A DNA stretch of 6,898 nt, taken from the NCBI GenBank assembly GCA_900549065.1, contig URNC01000109.1, positions 1 to 6,898 of the forward strand, in the 5' to 3' direction. Of this stretch, positions 1-4,447 are shown piece after piece. This DNA is from an uncultured Collinsella sp. Its GTDB lineage: Bacteria; Actinomycetota; Coriobacteriia; Coriobacteriales; Coriobacteriaceae. The stretch's first letter is position 1, and every line of letters begins with the position of its first letter. The position numbers and the translations under genes were made by a program. Below the pieces are notes generated by a model. That model was given only the letters and a program-made list of their open reading frames with translations. It ran no database searches and had not been told where the DNA came from.

Positions 1-42
1 CCTATGCCTTCGTCGGCAGCGTCAGATGTGTATAAGAGACAG
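1..42 (+). other. Nextera (Tn5) sequencing adapter, not genomic
   Basis: Positions 10-42 match the 33-nt Illumina Nextera Read 1 transposase adapter over their whole length, as I remember it. Its last 19 bases (24-42) are the Tn5 mosaic end, AGATGTGTATAAGAGACAG. Positions 1-9 fit the layout of the full adapter: the final C of the flow-cell arm followed by an 8-nt i5 index, CTATGCCT. Genomic sequence therefore begins at 43, and any reading frame that starts in this stretch is an artefact. The junction at 43 is a library fragment end, not a biological boundary. Confidence 0.97.
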
Positions 43-389
43 GGCTTGGGCGGAGCAATGTGCTCCAGATTGTTCATGGTCGGCAGCAAGAAGGCGGCCG
101 TCTTGCCGGTGCCGGTCTGAGCGGCGGCAAGCAGGTCGCGGCCCTCGAGCACCACGGGGATGGAGCCGGCCTGGACAGGCGTGGGCGCCGTGTAGCCCAG
201 GTTCTCGATGGCACGAAGCATCTCGTCCGAAAGTCCCAGCTCGTCAAAGGCGGGCAGGTTCTCGGTCGCGGACTCGACGGTCTCGGCGGCGCTGGCCTCG
301 TCGGCAGCATCGAAGGCAGCCTGGGTCATGGCCTCGCGGGCCTCGTCCAGAATCTCGGCGTCCGTGACGTCGGATACAGAATTACGCAT
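43..389 (-). CDS. DEAD-box RNA helicase, N-terminal part (3' truncated by the contig end)
   Basis: ATP-dependent RNA helicase of the DEAD-box (superfamily 2) family, expected to remodel RNA duplexes in the cytoplasm during ribosome assembly or mRNA decay. Only the first 115 codons are present. After an acidic, Ala/Glu-rich leader of about 45 residues comes the Q-motif region: Phe48 in PAFDELGLS, then GYTAPTPVQ with the adenine-sensing Gln73. The Walker A motif AQTGTGKT follows at residues 90-97. The DEAD box, SAT motif and helicase C-terminal domain would lie beyond the adapter junction at 43. The ATG at 387-389 is supported by an AAGGAA ribosome site 9 nt upstream (399-404). The gene is transcribed divergently from the FHA gene. 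The family call is firm, but the subfamily (DeaD/CsdA, RhlE, CshA) cannot be settled without the C-terminus, so no symbol is given. Confidence 0.93.
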
Positions 390-660
390 ATGTTGTTGTT
401 CCTTATCTGCACGCGTTATGGGCACGGCATGCGGCCGCGCGAGCGTGCTTGGTAGTGCGCTAATACATACAAAAACAGGTGCGCACAGAGAGGACGTTGC
501 TCAGCACGCTGGCGATCGCTTTGGCAGCCCTATCACGCGCCGTCCAGACGCAGCAGCTCTAAGCGATGGAGCAGATTCGCCGCCGGTTAGTATACCCGTA
601 CTCCGTATGCCCCCACGTAAACCACAGATGACGGGGTGGACGAGGTGGGCCCGGCTGATT

Positions 661-717
661 GTCTCAATCTGTAACATCTACAGGGCAAATCTTCCTCTAC
701 GTGTTACAGATCGAGAC
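661..717. repeat. 57-bp dyad element, copy 1
   Basis: The left arm GTCTCAATCTGTAACA (661-676) and right arm TGTTACAGATCGAGAC (702-717) are inverted repeats matching at 15 of 16 positions, separated by exactly 25 nt. The pairing extends by TT/AA to 659-719. Inside the arms both halves continue as NNTA, then a G-rich stretch, and the centre is A/T-rich. The same arm length and centre length recur at 742-798 and 4239-4295, so this is a defined repeat family and not a chance hairpin. Its function is unknown. A pair of regulator boxes, a REP-like dispersed repeat or a small MITE would all fit. Confidence 0.85.
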
Positions 718-741
718 AAACGGTCGACACGGTTCACAAAC

Positions 742-798
742 GTCTCAATCTGTAACAGTTACCGAGTAAAATCGGCCCTAATTGTTATAGATCAAGAC
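742..798. repeat. 57-bp dyad element, copy 2
   Basis: The left arm (742-757) is identical to the left arm of copy 1 over all 16 bases. The right arm TGTTATAGATCAAGAC (783-798) has drifted and matches the inverse of the left arm at 13 of 16 positions. The centre is again 25 nt and contains its own small hairpin, CCGA (762-765) with TCGG (772-775). It follows copy 1 by 24 bp and ends 44 bp before a TATAAT hexamer. The left arm plus the start of the centre also makes a short palindrome, GTAACAGTTAC (752-762). Confidence 0.83.
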
Positions 799-841
799 AG
801 AGGGGGATTTCCGTCCAGTCCAAACCAAATCTCTCAGTCTT

Positions 842-870
842 CCTGCAATTTCGAACATGTGGCCTATAAT
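842..870 (+). promoter_or_regulatory. Putative sigma-70 type promoter for the FHA gene
   Basis: A perfect -10 hexamer TATAAT lies at 865-870 in AT-rich DNA upstream of the FHA gene. The best -35 candidate is weak: CCTGCA at 842-847, with a 17-nt spacer. Transcription would begin near 877 and give a leader of about 100 nt. The -10 is convincing by itself, while the -35 is poor, which could mean that an activator is needed. The position is inferred from sequence only. Confidence 0.5.
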
Positions 871-935
871 GTTGCTTTGGTTACGCTATATATTGCGCAG
901 CCATTTAATACGTCGCCCACCGGGGGCCATTAATT

Positions 936-956
936 CCTATCGCCATATTGGCTAGG
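936..956 (+). promoter_or_regulatory. Small hairpin just upstream of the FHA ribosome site
   Basis: GCCA-TAT-TGGC (942-952) is a perfect 11-bp palindrome. It extends with CCTA (936-939) and TAGG (953-956) across a 2-nt bulge, giving an 8-bp stem. It ends 8 nt before the AAAGGAGGT ribosome site, so in RNA it could affect ribosome loading, and in DNA it could be a small operator. The stem is short and may be chance. Confidence 0.3.
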
Positions 957-964
957 AAGCAATC

Positions 965-973
965 AAAGGAGGT
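965..973 (+). promoter_or_regulatory. Strong ribosome binding site that fixes the FHA start at GTG 978
   Basis: AAAGGAGGT is a near-ideal anti-16S match, and its GGAGG core ends 5 nt before GTG at 978-980. A TTG at 948 in the same frame would place this motif inside the coding sequence and has no ribosome site of its own. GTG 978 is therefore the better start. Confidence 0.85.
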
Positions 974-977
974 ATCC

Positions 978-1940
978 GTGGCAGCAGAGACGCCTTGCTC
1001 GGTCCTCTATAACGATATTCGCTCGTTCGGCGGTCTTAAACATCTCGAGATCGCCCGAATGCTCATCAATGGAAACTCTTATCTCGGCAGTACCCTGCTC
1101 GAGAAATGCTCTTCCAACCGCTCGTATCTCACCCGTTACATCGTCCATCGCAAGCCTGACCAGTGCGCGCCCTCCATCTACAGCGACTTTACCGTCACTA
1201 CGCTCAACCTTTCCTCGGCAATCTGCAGCAAGCTCGGCGGCGGCGAGTCCGCCTATCGGGCAATCGCCGAGCACTATCGCGGTCCGGCCGCCAGCGAAAT
1301 GATGTCGGCTCTCGCCAGCTACAAGCTGGACAGCCGCCTATATGCAAATGCCCTCAATCGCATCGACAACTTTGACGGCAATGCCGTGCGCGAGAAAAGC
1401 ACGCTTTACCTTATGCTCTTTGTGGCAACGGGGGCGCTCGCCGATCCCGTTCAGGGCGTGGCCACCGTCGAGCGCTTTTGCGACAGCAAGACGGGCGAGC
1501 ACTTTGGCACCACCGAAACTACCGTCGGACGTGGCTTTATGAGCAGCCTGGAGCAGCCGCGCACCGTCGCCCCCAACCTCGGTCTGCTCAGAACCCATGC
1601 CGACAACTGCGCCGACATGCAAATCCATCCCCTCACACGCGATCCGCACGGCACCGTGATTGGTTCTTTGCCCAAAACCTCGCCCAGCATCACCGATGTG
1701 GGCGCCGACGCATCGCGCGAGCATCTTCGCATTTGGCTTGAGGGTGAGCACTGGTACGCCCAGGGCCTTGGATCGACCAACGGCACGGTGCTCGAATCGG
1801 GTGCAGGCGACGGCGATATTGTGATTGAGCCGCCGCGCGACCAACGCGAGCCCGGCAAGATTTATCCCCCAGTGGAAATCGAAAACAGCGACAGGCTCCA
1901 TCTGGGTCTCTACACGACATTCCTTGTCATTGTGGACTAG
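978..1940 (+). CDS. FHA-domain protein with an unrecognised N-terminal region
   Basis: A 320-residue protein beginning at GTG, with an excellent ribosome site. The C-terminal third is a forkhead-associated domain, a phospho-threonine binding module, at about residues 215-318. It shows GTVIG (225-229), the SREH signature (246-249) with the conserved Ser/Arg/His of the phosphopeptide loops, GSTNGT (265-270), and a closing IENSDRLHLG block before the last beta strand. An extended loop rich in acidic and proline residues lies between GSTNGT and the closing block. Residues 1-210 match no family I know. They look soluble and mainly helical, with scattered cysteines that form no CxxC metal motif, and I see no signal peptide or membrane segment. 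The gene lies 171 bp upstream of a Ser/Thr kinase gene on the same strand, so it is probably a reader or substrate of that kinase. The FHA call is firm and the partnership is inferred. Confidence 0.88.
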   Translation: MAAETPCSVLYNDIRSFGGLKHLEIARMLINGNSYLGSTLLEKCSSNRSYLTRYIVHRKPDQCAPSIYSDFTVTTLNLSSAICSKLGGGESAYRAIAEHYRGPAASEMMSALASYKLDSRLYANALNRIDNFDGNAVREKSTLYLMLFVATGALADPVQGVATVERFCDSKTGEHFGTTETTVGRGFMSSLEQPRTVAPNLGLLRTHADNCADMQIHPLTRDPHGTVIGSLPKTSPSITDVGADASREHLRIWLEGEHWYAQGLGSTNGTVLESGAGDGDIVIEPPRDQREPGKIYPPVEIENSDRLHLGLYTTFLVIVD

Positions 1941-1942
1941 CG

Positions 1943-1986
1943 CGGACGGCGATCGAAAGACGGTCGCCGTCCGTCTTTCGTCTTCT
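1943..1986 (+). terminator. Probable terminator or attenuator: two overlapping exclusive hairpins
   Basis: The structure starts 2 nt after the FHA stop codon. Hairpin A pairs CGGACGGCGA (1943-1952) with TCGCCGTCCG (1964-1973), a perfect 10 bp. Hairpin B pairs CGAAAGACGG (1954-1963) with CCGTCTTTCG (1971-1980), also a perfect 10 bp with a 7-nt loop. They share bases 1971-1973, and the right arm of A includes the whole loop of B, so only one can form fully. A pyrimidine-rich run (TCTTTCGTCTTCT) follows. A simple intrinsic terminator is the plain reading. The alternative pairing could allow regulated read-through into the kinase gene. Confidence 0.55.
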
Positions 1987-1996
1987 ACCTTCTGCG

Positions 1997-2025
1997 TTGT
2001 AAACGACAATGCTCAGCGGTATACG
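1997..2025 (+). promoter_or_regulatory. Candidate promoter for the kinase gene
   Basis: TTGTAA (1997-2002) and TATACG (2020-2025) are separated by 17 nt, a permissible sigma-70 arrangement with a weak -10. The -10 falls inside the left arm of the large dyad at 2018-2080, so a protein bound there would block it. TATCAT at 2039-2044 is another -10 candidate without a good -35. Co-transcription with the FHA gene is the alternative. Confidence 0.3.
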
Positions 2026-2080
2026 TGGGCAGTGCGGCTATCATGGTACTTTACCGATATCCGCACTGTTCGCGTATACG
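2018..2080 (+). repeat. Large nested dyad in the kinase promoter or leader
   Basis: Outer arms GTATACG (2019-2025) and CGTATAC (2073-2079) pair over 7 bp. After a 4x4 internal loop, CAGTGCGG (2030-2037) pairs with CCGCACTG (2061-2068) over 8 bp. Then TATC (2039-2042) pairs with GATA (2056-2059). After a 2-nt bulge, GGTA (2045-2048) pairs with TACC (2052-2055) around a CTT loop. That is 23 base pairs in about 61 nt, ending 32 nt before the kinase start. It could be an operator, with GTATAC itself palindromic, or an RNA structure in the leader. It has no U-tract, so it is not a standard terminator. Confidence 0.6.
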
Positions 2081-2100
2081 TGCGGCAACCCATGCCAGAC

Positions 2101-2106
2101 AAAGGA
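2101..2106 (+). promoter_or_regulatory. Ribosome binding site that fixes the kinase start at ATG 2112
   Basis: AAAGGA lies 5 nt before ATG 2112-2114. An earlier in-frame ATG at 2025 sits inside the 2018-2080 dyad, has no ribosome site, and would add 29 residues (YRYPHCSRIRAATHARQ and so on) unlike a kinase N-terminus. Confidence 0.75.
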
Positions 2107-2111
2107 ACGCC

Positions 2112-4196
2112 ATGGATACTACCGATAGCGCCTATGGCGACAAACTCATCCGTCTCGATACGTTCGATACCGCCGTGGCGGTCGACCCCAGCGCCGAGGA
2201 CGACGCCAAACGTCGGTTTATGACGCTTATTCTCCAGACGGCCCACCGCAACAACGGCAACATCGGACACGTGCTGCGCGCGACCAACACGAGCGGCGAG
2301 GTCTTTGCCGTCAAGCTACTCAAGGACAACGCCATCCTTTCCGGCCAAGTCCCCGACCGCTCCGCCGAGCAATCGGCCGCGCACCTGGCCAACACCGCTG
2401 CGCTGTTCGAGGAGTACCGTCATCTGTGTACCGTCTCGCACCTGCGCGGATTTCCGCGCGTCTATGGCTACGGATCGTGCAAGGATGACCCGCTCATCCT
2501 CATGGAGTGGGTCGAGGGCACCTCGCTCAAGCAGGCGCTGCCCCTGCTTCCGCACGACACCTCGGGCGGGCTGACCACCCAGATGGTCGCCGCCGTCGGA
2601 AACGCCGTGCTTCGTGCGCTCTTGATGACCCAAGGCCTCGTGAATCCGGTCGTCCATCGCGACCTGTCGCCTGCCAATATCATGTTCCGCACCACCAGCC
2701 GAACGCTCGAGCAGCAGATTGCCGATTGCTCCTTTGACCCCTGCCTCATCGACATGGGCTCCGCGACCATGGCTCTCGGCTTCGACACGATCACCCGGCG
2801 CGCCGACATCTGGCGCTTTGCCACGCCCGCATACGCCGCGCCCGAGATGCTCACGCAGGATATCGAAGGCATCGCGGCCCTTCGCCGTTCGCCGGCAATC
2901 GACGTCTATGCGCTTTCGAGCATTCTGTACCAGCTCTACAGCGGTCGCAAACCGTTTGACTTTGAGTCGACGGACGCCGCTGCAACCGGCTCGTTCTATC
3001 TCGTAAAGACCAAGACCAAGCCGGCACCGCTCGAGCCGCGCTGCGAGGGCGATGAGGCGCTCGTCCAGATCATCATGAAGGGTCTCTCAGTCGAGCAGTG
3101 CGATCGTCCCACCGAGCAGCAGATGCTCGAGGTGCTCTCGGCATACCTCACCGACGCCGAATCCGAAGGCCGCGAAGGTGCAGGAGACGAGGCCGCAATT
3201 GATATCGATTCTGGCACGCACCTTAAGGTCGACGTCGCCGGCGAGCGCGCACGAGAGATCCTGAATCAGGCCCGCCACGATGCCATGACCCGCCGCCGCT
3301 TTATTATCGGCGGCGCTATCGCAGCCGTTGCGGGGCTCAGCGTTATCGGGGCGGCAACCCATGGCTTTGGCATCCCCGACTACCTTGACGGCATCCGCGG
3401 TTCACTTGACGACTACACCTGGGATCAGCTGCAGGAGATTTCGCTCAAGATTAAGGCCGCCGAGACCCGTAGCGAGGCACGCGAGATTGCCAAGCGCTAT
3501 CACCTGCTCGATGACAACGGGCATATCCCCTATCCATGCACCAAGCGCGTCACGCTCACCAACGGGCTGCAGGTTGGCGCGCAGCTTGTGGGTATCCGCC
3601 ACGACGAGCTTCTAGACGGTACGGGCAAGGCCGGGCTGACGTTTATGTTCGACGCGGGTATTGCCGAGCGCAACGCTGCAGCTGAACCGCCGAGCGCCGG
3701 CTGGGCAGATTGCGAGCTGCGGGAATGGCTCAACGGCGACGGCCTTAAGCTGCTACCCAACGAGTTGCGCGCGCTCATTAAAGGGGTCAAGAAGGTCTCG
3801 AACAATGTGGGCGCCGCCAACAGTGCATCGTGTCTGAGCGAGTTGCCCGCAACCCTTTGGCTGCCCGCCATGGTCGAGCTGTGCGGTACGCAACCGCCCG
3901 ATTCGTTTGCCAAGGACTATCACTACCTGGCAGACATCTACAACAGCGAGGGCAAGGAGTACCAACTCTTCCGCGAGCTCAAGGTGAGCCCGTATTCCAC
4001 GAACGAGACGATGGTCCGTCAGTGGAAGGGCAAGGACACCTGCTGGTGGGAGCGCACGGTGAGCCCCGACTCATCGGAGACCGAAGGCACGCTCTACATA
4101 AACCGTGTGGGCCACGACGGCGACGCCTTTACGTACGCAACGCCTGCGGACAAGCCAAACAAACGAACCTGCGTGATCCCCGGATTCTGTATCTAG
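2112..4196 (+). CDS. Membrane-anchored Ser/Thr protein kinase with DUF6273-like exported domain
   Basis: A 694-residue Hanks-type kinase. The cytoplasmic kinase domain (about 30-345) shows a glycine-rich loop GNIGHV (49-54), the ATP-binding Lys68 in AVKLL, a likely helix-C Glu100/101, the catalytic loop HRDLSPAN (182-189: base Asp184, Asn189), DMG (214-216) in place of DFG, APE (243-245) and DVYAL (264-268). All catalytic residues are present, so it should be active. A charged linker (350-392) leads to TRRRFII (393-399) and one membrane helix (about 397-419). The exported C-terminus (420-694) resembles DUF6273: WADCELREWLNGDG (531-544), CWWERTVSP (644-652) and the terminal PGFCI. It probably acts as a sensor of an extracellular ligand, which is unknown. 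There are no PASTA repeats, so this is not a typical PknB/PrkC. The FHA gene upstream is the likely partner; no phosphatase gene is seen. The kinase call is firm, the DUF6273 assignment is from memory of the family's motifs, and the ligand is not known. Confidence 0.9.
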   Translation: MDTTDSAYGDKLIRLDTFDTAVAVDPSAEDDAKRRFMTLILQTAHRNNGNIGHVLRATNTSGEVFAVKLLKDNAILSGQVPDRSAEQSAAHLANTAALFEEYRHLCTVSHLRGFPRVYGYGSCKDDPLILMEWVEGTSLKQALPLLPHDTSGGLTTQMVAAVGNAVLRALLMTQGLVNPVVHRDLSPANIMFRTTSRTLEQQIADCSFDPCLIDMGSATMALGFDTITRRADIWRFATPAYAAPEMLTQDIEGIAALRRSPAIDVYALSSILYQLYSGRKPFDFESTDAAATGSFYLVKTKTKPAPLEPRCEGDEALVQIIMKGLSVEQCDRPTEQQMLEVLSAYLTDAESEGREGAGDEAAIDIDSGTHLKVDVAGERAREILNQARHDAMTRRRFIIGGAIAAVAGLSVIGAATHGFGIPDYLDGIRGSLDDYTWDQLQEISLKIKAAETRSEAREIAKRYHLLDDNGHIPYPCTKRVTLTNGLQVGAQLVGIRHDELLDGTGKAGLTFMFDAGIAERNAAAEPPSAGWADCELREWLNGDGLKLLPNELRALIKGVKKVSNNVGAANSASCLSELPATLWLPAMVELCGTQPPDSFAKDYHYLADIYNSEGKEYQLFRELKVSPYSTNETMVRQWKGKDTCWWERTVSPDSSETEGTLYINRVGHDGDAFTYATPADKPNKRTCVIPGFCI

Positions 4197-4208
4197 AGAG
4201 CGGGCGTC

Positions 4209-4236
4209 TTGCCGTGACGGGACCCCTCCCCGGCAA
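4209..4236 (+). terminator. Possible terminator after the kinase gene
   Basis: TTGCCG (4209-4214) pairs with CGGCAA (4231-4236). Inside, after a 4-nt bulge, GGGA (4219-4222) pairs with TCCC (4227-4230) around a CCCC loop. It begins 12 nt after the stop codon. The run that follows (TTGTCTTG) is only weakly U-rich, so it may be a weak terminator or only part of one. Confidence 0.4.
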
Positions 4237-4238
4237 TT

Positions 4239-4295
4239 GTCTTGATCTGTAACAGTTAGAGGTCATTTTCCCTGCTAGATGTTACAGATTGAGAT
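4239..4295. repeat. 57-bp dyad element, copy 3
   Basis: The left arm GTCTTGATCTGTAACA (4239-4254) and right arm TGTTACAGATTGAGAT (4280-4295) are separated by exactly 25 nt, as in the two copies at 661-717 and 742-798. The halves again continue inward as NNTA plus a G-rich stretch (GTTAGAGG; on the other strand TCTAGCAGG), with an A/T-rich centre (ATTTT). It lies between the kinase stop and the copA promoter. It lacks a U-tract, so a terminator role is not obvious. Confidence 0.85.
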
Positions 4296-4297
4296 GA

Positions 4298-4326
4298 TTG
4301 GTTGGGACGGTCCATCGGCCAACCAA
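4298..4326. repeat. 8-bp inverted repeat between the dyad element and the copA promoter
   Basis: TTGGTTGG (4298-4305) and CCAACCAA (4319-4326) pair perfectly across a 13-nt loop. It begins 2 nt after the third dyad element and is followed by the degenerate half copy at 4332. It could be a rho-independent stem without a U-tract or part of a composite repeat. Its function is unknown. Confidence 0.5.
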
Positions 4327-4331
4327 CCGCC

Positions 4332-4343
4332 CTCATCTGTAAC
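4332..4343 (+). repeat. Degenerate half copy of the dyad element arm
   Basis: CTCATCTGTAAC matches the arm consensus CTCAATCTGTAAC apart from one missing A. No inverted partner with a GTTACAG core follows at the usual 25-nt distance. It is an isolated half site 26 nt upstream of the copA -35, either a remnant of a fourth element or a single binding box. Confidence 0.5.
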
Positions 4344-4360
4344 GAAATGTCATACATTTC
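4344..4360. promoter_or_regulatory. Perfect 7-bp inverted repeat upstream of the copA -35
   Basis: GAAATGT-CAT-ACATTTC is a perfect dyad with a 3-nt spacer. It ends 9 nt before the proposed -35 hexamer of copA and is AT-rich. Its position fits an activator or second repressor site. It does not match the CopY box (TACANNTGTA). It may also be a chance hairpin. Confidence 0.35.
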
Positions 4361-4369
4361 TTTCTGTAC

Positions 4370-4400
4370 TGGACACCCCCAGGGGGTATGGGTGTATAGT
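4370..4400 (+). promoter_or_regulatory. copA promoter
   Basis: The -35 is TGGACA (4370-4375) and the -10 is TATAGT (4395-4400), each differing from consensus in one position. The spacer is long at 19 nt and is filled by the GC-rich copper operator. Transcription would start near 4407, giving a leader of about 40 nt before the copA ATG. Confidence 0.6.
4373..4395. promoter_or_regulatory. CsoR-type copper-responsive operator
   Basis: ACACCC (4373-4378) and GGGTGT (4390-4395) form a perfect outer inverted repeat, and CCCCC-A-GGGGG (4376-4386) a perfect inner one. The G-tract followed by TAT and GGGT (4382-4392) resembles the GGGGGTATGG core of CsoR sites in front of copper-efflux genes in Gram-positive bacteria. 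The site covers the -35/-10 spacer, where Cu-free CsoR would block transcription and Cu(I) binding would release it. The match is from memory of the family's operators; the csoR gene is not in this window. Confidence 0.65.
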
Positions 4401-4447
4401 ATCAGCAGGTTAACAATTCCAACACCGAACCACAGAAAGGAGAAGCC

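Larger units (their letters stand above)
390..977. other. Divergent intergenic region, about 590 bp, with no convincing gene
   Basis: This stretch lies between the start of the helicase gene (minus) and the start of the FHA gene (plus), so it must hold promoters in both directions. From 405 to about 600 I see no conserved structure. A TATACT hexamer on the minus strand at 589-594 could be a -10 for the helicase with a roughly 200-nt leader, but no good -35 is correctly spaced. From 661 to 798 it carries two 57-bp dyad elements, and from about 842 a promoter for the FHA gene. From about 780 onward the sequence is visibly more AT-rich than the flanking genes. Plus-strand frames that cross it read antisense through the helicase and through the dyads, and have no ribosome site, so I call no gene. 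Confidence 0.7.

Noticed and set aside
26..367. Plus-strand frame starting MCIRDR
   Set aside because: MCIRDR is the translation of the Tn5 mosaic end in the adapter, and the rest runs antisense to the helicase gene.
661..798. CRISPR array
   Set aside because: The repeats are inverted pairs with two elements only, not direct repeats with regular unique spacers, and no cas gene is present.
208..933. 241-codon plus-strand frame across the helicase 5' end and the intergenic region
   Set aside because: It reads antisense through the helicase, then through both dyad repeats, with no ribosome site and low-complexity Ser/Ala content.
948..977. TTG start ten codons upstream for the FHA protein
   Set aside because: The near-ideal AAAGGAGGT site at 965-973 would lie inside the gene; it is correctly spaced for GTG 978.
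2025..2111. Upstream ATG for the kinase
   Set aside because: It lies within the 2018-2080 dyad, has no ribosome site, and the added residues do not resemble a kinase N-terminus; ATG 2112 has AAAGGA at proper spacing.
661..4295. Composite transposon bounded by the dyad elements
   Set aside because: No transposase or integrase is encoded and no target-site duplication is visible at the element edges; kept only as a low-weight hypothesis in the findings.
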